Shown here: one piece after another, positions 1 to 12,083 of the stretch
How the letters are laid out: each line of letters starts with the position of its first letter
How positions within the stretch are numbered: position 1 is the stretch's first letter
Assembly (NCBI GenBank): GCA_020283715.1
Contig: JAIQCW010000013.1
Coordinates: forward strand, 62,001 to 126,000
DNA from: Cytauxzoon felis
Taxonomy: Eukaryota > Apicomplexa > Aconoidasida > Piroplasmida > Theileriidae
Direction: 5' to 3'
Length of the DNA stretch: 64,000 nt
Notes under the pieces: generated by a model
What the model saw: only the letters and a program-made list of their open reading frames with translations
Databases searched by the model: none
What the model was told of the DNA's origin: nothing
Made by a program: the position numbers and the translations under genes

Positions 1-1732
1 TAGAGTTTGTGGATGAACATACCCAATTGGATGATGCTAAATCACCTTCTACTGGAGACGATGACAATGTACGACGAGTCGTCATCAAGAATGTTGACGT
101 GGATGTAAATGAACAGAGAGTACGTAAGCTAGAAGCTGATGTAAGAAGACGCAGATTGGCTATTGGTGATGATGGTAAACTTGTTATGAGTAGCTTCGTT
201 AATAAACAAGGGATTATGATTAGAACTTATGCATCAAGAGTAGATAATCCAAAGGGTCATATAATACTGGTCCATGGTGCTCGTAGCCATTTTAGATCTG
301 ATTTCTGTAGGTATAATGTTGAATGGTATGCGAAAAATGTTACAGAATATGTAAGATCGGATGCGAAGACTGTATTGGATAAAGAATTGAATGATATCTT
401 TCCTGATTTGAAATCATTAAAGAAAGGTGGAGCAGTATATGATGATCCACTACATGGTATAAATGCATTTGATACTACACCTAGATTTAAATATGAAGGA
501 AGTTTTGTACATGCACTCAATAGATTGGGATATTCAGTATATGGTTTGGATTTACAATCTCATGGATTATCTGGTGGTATAGATAAACAAAGATGTTATT
601 TTCGTAAATTTGATGACTATGTATATGATGTCATGCAATTCGTCAGCATCGTTAAGAGGGGTAAATTTGATGATCCTAGTGAAGTATGGGATGAACAATT
701 GGTCTTCAGTGATGACCGCCATGATAACCTCCAATATTATATAGTTGGATTATCATTAGGTGGTAATATAGTATTAAAAGCACAACTTTTATTTGATTTG
801 AATGCCAATCGACAGGGTAAATTCATTGATAGCATGATTTGTATGAGTTCTATGCTCAATTTAGATACATATCGTATACCCTTATACAAATTCTGTTATC
901 TAGCTGTAAAACTTTATTCTATCATATTACCTAAATGGACTGTATTATTTGAAAGTATGGATGGATATGCTAATGGTATTGATTTATGCATGCGATTTAA
1001 TGTAAGTTGACCGTTTAACGTCCAATCCACTTCCACCTGAGGTCCTTGCCTTGTCTTGCAGACGGCTCTCCACCTGAGGTCTTTCCACTAGGCGTGGCGC
1101 CTCTTCTATTTACTTCCCCTTCCAGCTCCCGTAGATCGCTTCCAGGTACTCCACTTGAGGTTACATCCAAAACATCCTTAGCACCATCTTCCATCATTCC
1201 CATGATGGATGATCCATCACTACCTTCACCACGATCTACGGGAGTGGCTCTACTCTATAGAGATAGGTAATTGGAAGAGGCCTCCACGGCGAGTGGAAGA
1301 AAGGGTTGTAATATCAGTTTGAGCAGACATTATGTTCCTTTGTTTTCTATATTCGTTTCTTTAATAATTTTTCTATAGGACCCATTACATTATGCAAAAA
1401 GATTACCATCAAGAACTATGATGTTATCATATGCATCCATTTACGATTTAAGAAATAATATGCATCGTTACCCTATGGATTTACCCACACTTTTCATACA
1501 TTCCAAAGATGATTCATACTGCAGTATAGAGGTTAGTTGAGACGACACTTCATTCTCACACTTCCTTATTCAGGGTCCAAGATATTATATGAATACATTC
1601 TTTAAGGATAGCGATGTTGTTAAATTACACGAATTAGATGGTAAAATACACGTTATTACAAAACCATCAGATTTTCCAATAATGGAACAAGTTTTAAAAA
1701 GGTGGTTCAACACACTTTATCACAGAATGTAG
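1..1732 (+). CDS. PST-A-like alpha/beta hydrolase (lysophospholipase type), 5' partial
   Basis: Serine hydrolase of the alpha/beta fold, probably acting on monoacyl lipids (inference from the family). The frame is open to the window edge, so the start lies outside. I place exons at 1-1001, 1379-1531 and 1574-1732, all phase 0. Visible motifs are an HGARSHF oxyanion-type loop, the nucleophile elbow GLSLGG (Ser), FIHSKDD (Asp) and GKIHVIT (His), a complete triad in the right order. Exon 2 is 153 nt, exactly as in the paralog at the other window edge. Intron 1 (1002-1378) carries a modular repeat. The N-terminus is charged and has no visible signal peptide, but it is incomplete. Substrate and location are unknown. 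Confidence 0.85.
1031..1305 (-). repeat. Modular repeat in hydrolase intron 1
   Basis: Starts with CCACCTGAGGTCC. Holds the CTTCCAGCTCCCG module, a rare CATCATTCCCATGATGGATG module, CCACGATCTACGGGAGTGG and CTCTATAGAG. Neighbouring exons show no clear GC-skew change, unlike most loci. Confidence 0.9.
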
Positions 1733-1853
1733 TTTTATTTTGTAATTAATCACATCATAGGACTATTTCCTATGTAAATCACACATGTAATTTTAAAATG
1801 TAGTTTAATTGTTGTCTGTATTTATTATATGTTATCTATACCCGAAGTCATTC

Positions 1854-2045
1854 CACCTCTTTCACCTGAGGTTACAAACACCGCTGAACTTGCAGACAGC
1901 TCTTCTGATTACCTATCTCTAAAGAGTATGGCCACTCCCGGAGATCGTGGCGAAGGTAGAGGTAGTGATGTAACCTCAAGTGGAACCCGAAGCTGATCTC
2001 AGGGAACTTGAGGGAGAGGTAAATAAGGAAGCTTCCTGAAGAGGA
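1854..2045 (+). repeat. Intergenic modular repeat
   Basis: Follows the hydrolase gene. Modules in order: TTCACCTGAGGTTAC, CTTGCAGACAGC, CTCTAAAGAG, GCCACTCCCGGAGATCGTGGC, CTGATCTCAGGGAA. No splice context. Confidence 0.85.
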
Positions 2046-2518
2046 ACAGAGGTGTATTGGATATCAAGTGAAGAGATTGTACAGCATGGAAACTTAATGT
2101 GATGCGATATTGATAGAATACAATATATAAAACACTACTATACGTATATTACAAGCTAAATAAAATTTGTATACTCTTCAATACTAGTAGTACCAATTAT
2201 AATATTAATTGTATAACAAAGTACATGGGATATGGCGTAATTTAAACTCTTGGAACAAAATAATTGAAATAATCTACTAATATATAATAAAATGACTGTT
2301 TATATGGAAAAATTGATGATTATATATATGAATTCATATATACAGGTGTACTTCTATAAATTAGTACTCATTTCAATGCGTACAATTCCCTGTACGCCAA
2401 GGAGTACATACACATGAAATTCGTCCAAATGCATATGAAACCAACTACGATTTATAATTAAAGCTGAACTTATGTATTTCTTGATATAATTTTAATTTTA
2501 ACTTCATGATTTACAAAG
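2046..2518. other. AT-rich intergenic stretch
   Basis: Between the repeat at 1854-2045 and the start codon at 2519 I see only AT-rich sequence, presumably the promoter and 5' leader of the next gene. No RNA gene or open frame of note. Confidence 0.5.
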
Positions 2519-3016
2519 ATGGGTTGTAACATTAAGATATCGTCTAATGTACCTCTGACCATTGATCGCAGTGATACAATTGAGCATTCAAACAGATGTA
2601 GAAGCTGTGGAAATGATAGATATTCGTATGCACTTTCGTTGACGTTCTTTTTTTTATTTTTAGGATCTGTAATAGGTTTTACTATATATATAACAACAAA
2701 TAGGTCACAAATGACATTTAATTCTAGAGTGAGTAAATTGGTGAATGAGACTAATAATATATCACTTGATAGGAAAGAAACTTATGTTAACGATTTAACG
2801 GAATTATATGGACTTGGAGACGTTACATCATCGGCTGAATATGAGATTGATATTATGATGGCATTTTACGAGTACAATAACAAGTTGAACATTGAATATG
2901 AGGATAAAGGGAAGAGACTCAAAAATTTCGTTAAATTTAGAAGGAATTTTATTAACAACAATGGCAGGAATCTCAAATCACGAACTAGAATGGACGTAGA
3001 TATAAAGACGGACTAA
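2519..3016 (+). CDS. Single-pass membrane protein with orphan cathepsin propeptide (I29)-like domain
   Basis: 165 aa, single exon. After about 36 residues with a CRSCG cluster there is one membrane segment (about 37-57, LTFFFLFLGSVIGFTIYI). The last 60 residues (IDIMMAFYEYNNKLNIEYEDKG..RLKNFVKFRRNF) resemble the I29 inhibitory propeptide of papain-family proteases, with an ERFNIN-like spacing of charged and aromatic residues. Piroplasm cysteine proteases have the order short cytosolic tail, membrane anchor, I29, papain domain. Here the protein stops straight after the propeptide and no papain domain follows in the next 200 bases. It may be a truncated protease gene or a free protease inhibitor. 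Assignment rests on pattern similarity only. Confidence 0.6.
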   Translation: MGCNIKISSNVPLTIDRSDTIEHSNRCRSCGNDRYSYALSLTFFFLFLGSVIGFTIYITTNRSQMTFNSRVSKLVNETNNISLDRKETYVNDLTELYGLGDVTSSAEYEIDIMMAFYEYNNKLNIEYEDKGKRLKNFVKFRRNFINNNGRNLKSRTRMDVDIKTD

Positions 3017-3224
3017 AACTAATGGAATTTTGGACGATATAAATATACTCTGTAATATAAAACTGTATACTTTAAATTAATATTTATAATTTACCTTTAA
3101 TGGTAGTGATTATGTAACATATTTACCACTGGATATGTTGATGAGAAATAGATAAGCGCGTTTTAAAAAAAAGGCCGATTAAATAAATTCATAGTATAAA
3201 AATATATAAAATAATGATAATAAA

Positions 3225-3791
3225 TTATGTGTTACTTAATTGTTGTAGATACTTTTCATGTTCATGTTTATTTAAATATCTTTTGGCAGGTAGATTACCT
3301 AATGCTCTATCAAGACTATATTCGTTCCATTTACCATAATAATAATTACCAGTTTGATGACCTAGTATTGAACCGAAATAAAATGCAAAAGGCGTTACAA
3401 TAATTTTCGTTTTAATGGAATGGAATCTTAATGAATATAAAGTTAGGAAGCCTAGACCTAGACAACCACCAACAGTAAAAACTCTAGCCTTGACCTATTA
3501 GATAATTGAAAATTAAAATAATTAAAAAAAACGTACAGTTTTACTGATAGAATTTTGTCTCTTAATTAATATATCACTTATAGCATCCGAATTAGTATCA
3601 AATTTTTTTGACAAGACCGATTCCAATTCATAACGATCATTCTTAGTGTAGTTAAATCTAATAGGGTTAGGTGTAAATAATAAACCTAGTTGTTCTAATA
3701 ATGTTACATTTCTGGTACCCGTAGTATATAAATTTTCACATATTGTGACGTCAGAAGGTACAACTACGGGTGGTGTATTTGTATTATCCAT
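3225..3791 (-). CDS. Conserved-looking small membrane protein, unknown function
   Basis: Exons 3791-3537 and 3494-3225 with a 42-nt intron (GTACGT...TAG, phase 0) give 174 aa. The first half is hydrophilic. The second half has two hydrophobic stretches (VFTVGGCLGLGFLTLYSL and IIVTPFAFYFGSILGHQTG) followed by a Tyr/Asn/Lys-rich tail. I do not recognise the family. The shape, two helices joined by a short basic loop, would fit a small organellar or ER membrane protein. The 3' ends of this gene and the I29-like gene lie about 200 nt apart, and its start is only about 120 nt from the dolichol kinase start, so the two probably share a divergent promoter. Confidence 0.6.
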
Positions 3792-3914
3792 ACCTTATTT
3801 AATTAAAGATTACATTTAATAATAACATATGGATTATATTTGTATAGTCGATGATGTTGAGACCAATGGGGACTTTATTAATTATAGAAACTATATATAA
3901 ACACATGTAATAAA

Positions 3915-6227
3915 ATGTCAAAATTAAGTATAGCATTACGTATAATAGATATAATTTTAGTATATTTTGTAATTGATATAGCACTTGATGCTTATGATGT
4001 ATATTTTGTATTCAGTAGAATATCACCGACTGTTATAAATTTATTATTAATTATTTGTACGTTTAATTTAATATAGTTTATATTAATAAAAAATAGTATT
4101 TTTCACATCTAGTGGTAATTCAAGATTACGACGTTATCGTACAAATGATAAATCTAATTTTTTCTTTAGTTATGTACAATGTCTACTACTACCACTAACA
4201 CTAACAAGGTTAAATTTACCTAATATCGATGATATGACCAGAGCACTCTTTATATCATCCGTAGAATGCTGCTGGCTCGGACATATAACCAATTTATCTC
4301 ATAATATACCATTAATATCCATCTCTATACTAAGACTATATCTCCTATCCGATGATTACACTACCTTTTTATACATTCTAATACACTGCTCATTATTCAC
4401 TCTACTCAATATCATACACAAAAAGTATGTTTATCAGCAAATTAATACAATTAACACTCCACCTGAAGTATTTCCACTAGGCGTGTGGCCTTCTATATTT
4501 ACTTCCCCCTCCGCTTCCCTGAGATCAGCTGCGGGTAGTCCACTTCCACTTGAGGTCCAATACTACTCTTCATTCCACTAGGCGTGGTGCCTTCTCTATT
4601 TAGTTGTCCCTCCGCTTCCCTGAGATCAGCTGCGGGTATTTCGCCACGATCTCCGGGAGTGGCATTACCGTTTACGGATAGGTAATTGGAAGAGCTGACG
4701 GCAGGACCAAGAGAGGTGGATTGGACCTCAGGTGGAGAAGCCTCCACGGCTAGTGGAACATTGGTTATAACTTCGGGTGTATGATGTCTATTTGTGATTA
4801 TATTATTATTAAATTTATATATATTATAGTTTATCTTTTGGTGAATGTGTGGCATCATCTCAATTGGTTATAGTATTATTGCATTTATTTATTAGAGGTC
4901 ATTTAATATCGACTAACATCGCATATGTATATTTTATAAATATATTTTACCGTTTGGTATGTTTTTATAAGTATATGATTGTATAATATAATATTATAGA
5001 TATTTCTATTATCTACATTATATTTGATCATTTATTTTGTTCATTTATGTTATGATTATATTGTTGGTAGTAGTATTATATTATTATTATCTACATTATT
5101 ATTGATTTATTCTACTTATAAATATGTATTTTGGTTTGCTAATGCTCCAGTATATCCATATGGTAATGTTTTTTTTAATATTTTATATTGAATTAATTTA
5201 TTAGACAAATCGTCATTTGCATTTCTATCGGAATTATTTCTTAGGAAGACACCACTTACATTAATATTCTTTTGGTTTATATTAACGATTTTATTGGTTA
5301 TAATAACATGTTATAAATTAAGATATAATACTTCAATTACTGTACGATTACGTAAAATATTTCATTTTTTAATATCAGCTAATACCATTTTGGCATTTTA
5401 TTTCCATCAGGTATGTTTACATTTATTGTTAAAATCCTATATCTCTTCTATAATTTATACTTTTATTTATATAACTTTAGGAATTAGCATTGGTAATGGC
5501 ATTATTGGTTTTTGTATCAGTATTAGTTTATTTGGAATTATTACGTGTAAATGGATTATTACAATGGAAGATATCTAAATATTTAACAGCTTTATATCAA
5601 ATGTATGCCTTATTTCATTATTAAATAAAAAAAATTTCCTCTTACAGATTTGGGGAATGTTATATTAAAGATGAGATTGTTATATCACATTTAGCTTTAG
5701 TATATGGGTATTTATAATTCTATTGAATATAATTTTTACTAATATAGGATATTAATGCCCATTATTGTTGAACTTTTTGTATCTCATAAATATGATTGGA
5801 CAAGGGGTGGATTAGGTGTATTTACAATAGGCATAGGTGATTCTATGGTATGTTAATCAATGTATGTTTATATAATCATATAATTTTATAGGCATCTATA
5901 ATTGGATCAAGATTTTCATTAAATAAAAAATCAGTAGAAGGTTCATTATCATATTTCGTGTCATGTTTAATACCAATGTGTATGGTAACATTCTTACAAC
6001 ATGTATGTTAGATAATATATACATTATTATAATGATAATAATATAGGGTAGAGATGTATTTATGTCTAGATTATCATGTAATTTATCTATATCATTTTTA
6101 ACTTGTATGTTAGAGGTATGTTGAACATTATTCTAATACATACTACACCTCCCCAATATAGGCAACAACAAGCGAAAATGACAATATTCTATTACCATTA
6201 TATGCATTATTATTATATGATAAATAA
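3915..6227 (+). CDS. DOLK: Dolichol kinase
   Basis: CTP-dependent kinase making dolichyl phosphate, the lipid carrier for N-glycans and GPI anchors, in the ER membrane. About ten short exons; the first is 3915-4056. Almost the whole protein is hydrophobic, as expected of a polytopic enzyme. The C-terminal part carries the family signature: VFTIGIGDSMASIIGSRF followed by the basic NKKSVEGS (nucleotide site) and a conserved tail, ATTSENDNILLPLYAL. Upstream LSFGECVASSQLVIVL and IFGECYIKDEIVISHL also fit. The intron after IIHKK (about 4429-4848) holds a modular repeat; the others are minimal introns. Start chosen as the first Met of the frame. Exon borders of the N-terminal third are less certain. 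Confidence 0.88.
4456..4778 (-). repeat. Modular repeat in DOLK intron
   Basis: Two CTTCCCTGAGATCAGCTGCGGG modules in the same orientation, the hairpin CCACTAGGCGTGG, CCGTTTACGG in the variable stem slot and a terminal CCACGGCTAGTGG. Flanking exons are C-rich on the left and G-rich on the right. Confidence 0.9.
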
Positions 6228-6513
6228 ACTTCTTCTTTTAATTTAAAATAATATCATTCATACTAATTTATTATTAATTTACTTGTCTAATAATTGAGGA
6301 TGGGGTTGCTCATATTCTACTGCGAGTTTTGATTAATAGGATATATATTCTGGTAATAACATCTCTTTTTACCTTTGTAAATATATAGTGGTTTTAAAAT
6401 ATAATTATACAGCAGGTATAAATAAAAATTCATTTTTTTTATTGCTTTAGTTACCTGTGGTGTTTGTTTGCCACTTGTTTTATTATATGGTTATATAATT
6501 TAGTGTGTACATA

Positions 6514-9152
6514 ATGGATTTTACAGAGCTAGAATCACATACAGGTTTACGATTTAGTTGGAATATATGGCCATGTACCCATGATGAAGTCGAAAAAATC
6601 GAAATACCTATTGGTTGTCTATTTACACCTCTTAAACCATCTGATGATACATATAAAATACCCCTTGTAGAATATATGCCTGTTAGATGCAGAAATAGTG
6701 GCGTATTTCTTAATCCATATTGCCATATCGATTTTCGGGCAAAAACATGGACGTGCCCTATTACATTACAAAGAAATCCATTACCACCATCATACGCTGA
6801 ACATATTTCACCAACAAATCTACCCTCAGAACTCTCCAATCTCACCATGGAATATATCATACCATCCAATGTCACCGGTGGAACTTTCCCACCCACCTTC
6901 ATCTTCCTAGTCGATACCTGCATACCCGAAGAAGAACTCGATCAACTCAAAGACTCACTACAACAAGTAAGTATATCATCACAATAAATAACACATGATG
7001 TATTTCCATTCCACCTGAGGTCCATCAACCTCTCTTCGTCTTGCAGACAGCTTCTCTATTTAGTTGTCCCTCCGCTTCCCTGAGATCAGCTACGGGTTCC
7101 ACTTGAGGTTACATTCTCACTACCATCACCTCCGCCACGATCTCTGGGAGTGGCTATACTCTTTAGAGATAGGTAATTGGAGGAGCTGACGGCAGGACGA
7201 GGAGAGGTTGGAGAAGCGTAGGATGGACCTCAGGTGAGCATTCCAGATTTTTTTATCTTACTTTATGTTAATATATTGAATTATAATTATAGGTGATAAA
7301 TATGTTGCCACCGAATGTGAATGTTGGTTTGATAACATTTGGTTCGGTGATAAAGGTTCATGATTTGACGGATGGTGAGATACCTCGTTGTTATGTATTG
7401 CGTGGTAATATTGAGCATAATACTGATTATATAAAGCGTGTATTGAATATATCACAGACTAATAGTAGGTTTATACAGCCTATATCATTATGTGAGTATG
7501 TATTGAATAATTTTTTGGAGGATTTGATACCTGATACGTGGCCAGTTGGACAGAATAGTCGTCATAATCGTTGTACTGGTTCTGCATTGAGTGTAGGTAT
7601 TAGTTTATTGGAGAGTTATTGTATGAATCGTGGTGGACGTTTGATGTTATTTTTGGGTGGTGTAACTACATATGGTCCTGGAAAAATAGTAGAATTATCA
7701 TTAAATGAATCAATTAGACATCATTTAGATTTACAAAAAGATAATTATAATGCACGTTTAGTAAAATCTGCATTATTATATTATACAAATTTAGCTAAGA
7801 AATGTGGTAATAATGGTCATGTTGTAGATATATTTGCATGTTCATTAGATCAATCAGGTTTATATGAGATGAAAGTATTATGTGATAAGACAGGTGGTTA
7901 TATGGTAATGTCAGATTCATTTAGTATGAATGTATTTAAAGATTCATTAAAATATGTATTTACATTAGATGAAAATGGTACATTAAATCATGGATATAAT
8001 AGTAGATTAACAATATTTTGTTCAAATGAGATTGGTATATCAGGTGCAATTGGTGGTTGTATTAGTTGTAATAATAAAAAAAATAATAATACAGATTTAA
8101 TAATAGGTGAAGGTAATACAAATGAATGGATAATAGGTTCATTAGATAAACAATCAACAATAGCATTTTATTTTGATATAAATAATAATAATAATACAAA
8201 AACATCATTAATATCAAATGCTATATCAACATTTAGTAGTAATAATCAATCAATAAATAATACAAATTTATCATCATCATCATCATCTACATTAAAAGAT
8301 AGTTTTATACAATTTCAAACTGTATATTATCATTCAGATGGTAGTAAAAGATTACGTGTTACATCATTTTCATGTAAATATTCTAATATTAATATTAATA
8401 ATGGTTTTGATCAAGAAGCATCAGCTGTATTAATAGCACGTTATGCATTATATAAATTAGAATTAGAAGAACCAATTAATGTTTTAAGATGGTTAGATAG
8501 AAAATTAATTAATTTAGTTACAAAATTTGCTGATTATAAAAAAAATGAAATTAATACATTTAGATTATCACAAGAATTTTCTATTTATCCACAATTTATG
8601 TATCATTTAAGAAGATCTAATTTTATACAAACATTTAATTCATCACCTGATGAAACAGCTTATTATCGTACTATATTTATACGTGAAAATGTTATTAATT
8701 CACTTATTATGATACAACCTGCATTATTAGAATATAATTTTGATAATCCTACACCACAACCTGTTTTATTAGATGCTATCTCATTAAAAAAAAATGTTAT
8801 ACTTATGTTAGATACATTCTTTCATATTATCATTTGGCATGGTAATACTATACATCAATGGATCGAACAAGGTTATCAAAATAAACCCGAATATCAACAT
8901 TTTAAAGAATTATTATCATCACCCAATAATGATGCTAAACATATACTCAATGATAGATTCCCTACACCCAAATTCATACTCTGTAATCAAGGTGGTAGCC
9001 AAGAAAGATTCCTACTCGCAAAAGTTAATCCATCCACAACACATAATACCATACATAATGACTTCGATGATACAAATACCATCATCAATACAGATGATGT
9101 CTCACTCAAAACATTCATGGAACATCTCATCAAAATCGTTATACAAGCATAA
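6514..9152 (+). CDS. SEC23: COPII coat GTPase-activating subunit SEC23
   Basis: Inner COPII coat subunit and GAP for SAR1, acting in ER-to-Golgi budding with SEC24. Exon 1 is 6514-6966 and exon 2 7293-9152, phase 0, giving 770 aa, close to the usual 765. Order seen: N-terminal [11 protein letters not shown], zinc-finger region (about 55-80), trunk with FLVDTCI and [13 protein letters not shown], beta-sandwich and helical region, then the gelsolin-like domain with the hallmark [15 protein letters not shown]. The middle is padded with Asn and Ser runs (about residues 400-430), common in these parasites. The zinc-finger region keeps only one cysteine of each CxnC pair (PVRCRNSG.., [12 protein letters not shown]). 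The only intron carries a modular repeat. Confidence 0.95.
7009..7235 (-). repeat. Modular repeat in SEC23 intron
   Basis: Bounded by TTCCACCTGAGGTCC and GGACCTCAGGTG. By hand count, 6901-6960 has C18/G8 and 7321-7380 has C4/G19, so GC skew flips across it. Confidence 0.9.
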
Positions 9153-9175
9153 TCATATCAATAACAATCAAATAA

Positions 9176-9480
9176 TTCCACTCGAGGTTACATCCACCTC
9201 CACCTGAGGTCCAATCCAACTCTTCATCTCACGCCTCGTCTTCCACTAGGCGTGGAGCCCTCTTCCAATTACCTATCTCGAATGAGTAATGCCACTCCCA
9301 GAGATCGTGGCGAGGTTGAGTAGATGACCTCAAGTGGAACCCGCAGCTGGTCTCAGGGAAGCGGAGGGGGAAGTAAATGAAGAGGCCGCCACGGCTAGTG
9401 GAAAGACCTCAGGTGGAAAGCTATCTTAAGACGAAGTAAGGATTCGAGTGGAGAAGATGTTGATTGTACCTCGAGTGGAT
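9176..9480 (+). repeat. Intergenic modular repeat downstream of SEC23
   Basis: Begins TCCACTCGAGGTTAC and ends GTACCTCGAGTGGA. The last SEC23 exon on its left is very C-rich; 9490-9600 on its right is very G-rich although it is not coding. Confidence 0.9.
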
Positions 9481-9777
9481 AACAAACAAGTTAGTGCATT
9501 CTTTTAGAAATGTGTGATATTGTTATTGTGTATTATAGAATGGGTGTTGAAAATTGAAATGAAAGGTTGTTGTGATGTGGTGGAGTGTAGGTGTAATTGT
9601 ATTGTAATTAGTCACTTATTGATGAATTATGCGAAATAATATATATTTTTTATAATTTAAGAAGAGATATTAATGCCTATAATTAATTTGTTTCATTTGA
9701 GGATTCTAAATGATTCCCCCACACTTCTATTAATCGTAATATAATTAGTTGGTATATGTATATATATATTAATTTAG
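9481..9777. other. G-rich then AT-rich intergenic stretch
   Basis: About 300 nt before the SmG start. The first 110 nt are strongly G/T-rich; the rest is AT-rich and probably the promoter. No gene seen. Confidence 0.5.
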
Positions 9778-10059
9778 ATGGCAGGTGACAGTAAAGCATC
9801 GGCTGATTTGCGTAGGTTTATGGAAAAGAGATTAGATGGTGAGTTGAAATTTGATATATTATTCACAATATTATCAGTACATTTGAATGGACATAGACAT
9901 GTAGTCGGTGTATTACGTGGTTATGATACGTTTATGAATATCGTATTAGATAATGCTATTCAAGTATCAGATGATCAAGAAGTTGAATTAGGAATCATTG
10001 TTATACGCGGTAACTCTATTGTATATTGGGAATGCTTAGATAAAGTACATACTAGGTGA
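9778..10059 (+). CDS. SNRPG: Small nuclear ribonucleoprotein G (SmG)
   Basis: Core Sm protein of the spliceosomal snRNPs. Exons 9778-9838 and 9878-10059 flank a 39-nt intron (9839-9877, GTGAGT...TATCAG). Because 39 is divisible by three and the intron has no stop, a naive reading includes 13 extra residues. Removing it joins MEKRLD to VHLNGHRHVVGVLRGYD, the uninterrupted Sm1 motif. The result is 80 aa with Sm2 (LGIIVIRGNSIVYWE), close to the 76 aa of animals. Confidence 0.93.
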   Translation: MAGDSKASADLRRFMEKRLDGELKFDILFTILSVHLNGHRHVVGVLRGYDTFMNIVLDNAIQVSDDQEVELGIIVIRGNSIVYWECLDKVHTR

Positions 10060-10281
10060 ATCGAATTTATCACCTTTTTATTTTAGTTAATATTTCCTTT
10101 TTGTACACTGTAGTATTTTAATAGTGAATTTTTTATTTTCACTGTTCATTTTGGGTAAATTTCATCCAATTTAAAATTTATACCCAACTTTTGTCTATCG
10201 GTCTCGTTAATAACAATATTAATCCTTGATCTTATCAAGAAATATACAAAAGAAAAAAATCTTTAAATTCATTTGTTCATA

Positions 10282-12024
10282 ATGTCAGATTCCAAATTGA
10301 CACAATCCGAAATTAACTTTTTGGGTAACTTGTCATAACATCTCATATACAATATCAATATACTACAGGTTTTGACTGGTCTAAATCTAAAGAATGGTTA
10401 CACTACTATAATAATTTATATCCTACACCACCATTATCAAAAGTACCAAAATTTAAGCGGAATTGGTACAGAAGATTTGTTGTATGTCTACCATCATAAC
10501 TCACGTTACTATTATCTCTTATATAGGATTCGTCATTACCCGAAAACTCCACCGTTGGTGATCCATTACCGTCTAACACCACCACTTCAAGCACATCAAG
10601 TAATAATTTTCGCACGAATTATTATCCTACATGTACGCTCATTAATCCGCTAATTCATCATCTCTACAGCCAAAGGTCCATTCCTACAAGTACTACTTGT
10701 AAACTTTGAATTCATACTTCGACTCTTATACGTCCTATTCACGGTCATTATCACTCTTTCGCCACTACTCAGAGTCAATCATGTCGTCATGAGGGTATGT
10801 CCAAACATGCAGTCAGTCCTCCACCTGAGGTTACATCACCTTCTCTTACACCTGAGGTCTTTCCACTCGGCGTGGTGCCTCTTCTATTTACTTCCCCCTT
10901 CGCTTCCCTGAGATCAGCTACGGGTAGTCCACTTGAGGTTACATCACTACCTCTACCTTCTCTACTGCCACGATCTCTGGGAGTGGCATCACTCTTTAGA
11001 GATGGGTAATTGGAAGAGCCTCCACGGCGAGTGGAAGAAGAGTTGGTTGTAACCTCGTGTGGAATGGTTCTAACTTCTAGGGTACCGCGTAAACAGTATG
11101 GGAGGATTTATTTTTGATTTTACATTGATTATATTTTACAGAATTTTATATCATGTTCCTTTGGTTTTTATTATCTGTTTTTGTTGTTATCTTTGTATAA
11201 TGCGTATGGATTACCGAAATTTGAAATGAGTTGGTTTTCTAGTGTACTATTGGATGATAATTTCCATTACATAATGTTTGGATTATCATTCTTTACATCA
11301 CCGCCTAAAGCTGTTTATACTATACCACAACTTATTACTGTAATTATCGGACTAAATCGTATATATAAATCACATAAACAACAACTTCCCAAGATTATCA
11401 AGTATGTTTATTGTAAGGATCGCATTGAATAGTCGTTTCCCACTGAATTATTATTTATCTTTCCATTTATTAAAGGATAAATTTTATTAATATTCGGTGG
11501 ACGACATATAATTCTCTTATATTATTGAAGATATATAACAATTCTATAGTAATCAATTGGTATACAAGGTTTTCAGAAAGTTAGAGGATAATTTATCCTT
11601 ATTGTATCAGATGAGGTCGACCATGGAGGCGTCGATTATAATCTATCTCGTATTATCTGTGTTTAAAAATAGGTCAATGTTAATTACTATTGTTGTTTAC
11701 GGCAACTTCATTAGATTAAAGTAAGTTTATGTATCAAAAATAGGAAAATTTTTAAATTAAATTCAACTAAAATAAATTATATAGGATGGCATCACGCGAT
11801 TTATATCTTATGGATACGTTTAGAACATTAAATTGTAAGTTGAATTAAAATTAATTCCCCATATTTATATTAAATTCAGCAAACATAATAAATTTATTAA
11901 GTAATAGTTATGTACCTCCAATTATAAGGTCAGCATATTATAAGGTATGGATTGAAGATTATGAATTTGTTAATAATACATTTAGGTATCAGATCTACTT
12001 TACACATACTTTACTAGAAGATGA
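10282..12024 (+). CDS. TMEM33: TMEM33/POM33-family membrane protein
   Basis: Multi-pass ER and nuclear-envelope protein, a family linked to reticulon-shaped membranes and nuclear pores. About eight exons: 10282-10324, 10369-10481, 10527-about 10633, then KGPFLQVLLVNFEFILRLL, the exon containing LPKFEMSWF.., 11550-11720 and two or three short ones. The diagnostic block is LPKFEMSWFSSVLLDDNFHY followed by a hydrophobic segment with proline, matching the animal LPHFQLS...LLEDSCHYLLY. The C-terminal MDTFRTLNS..VPPIIRSAYYK also fits. The N-terminal 90 residues, with a Ser/Thr-rich linker, are not part of the animal protein; the phases join well but this exon set is inference. The intron after NHVVMR carries a repeat. 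Confidence 0.8.
10819..11063 (-). repeat. Modular repeat in TMEM33-like gene intron
   Basis: Contains CTTCCCTGAGATCAGCTACGGG, GCCACGATCTCTGGGAGTGGC, CTCTTTAGAG and CCACGGCGAGTGG. Strong C-rich to G-rich switch from left exon to right exon. Confidence 0.9.
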
Positions 12025-12083
12025 ATTAATTTGTAATTTCATACTTTCTTACATATATGAGATCTATATTGTTGTTCCATCCA

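Noticed and set aside
1015..1270. Open frames within repeats on both strands (also 10797-11009, 39615-39903, 43744-44001, 59792-60139 and others) as small genes
   Set aside because: They exist because the modules are stop-poor in several frames. They lack starts in context, overlap splice sites of real genes and share the same peptide only through the repeat.
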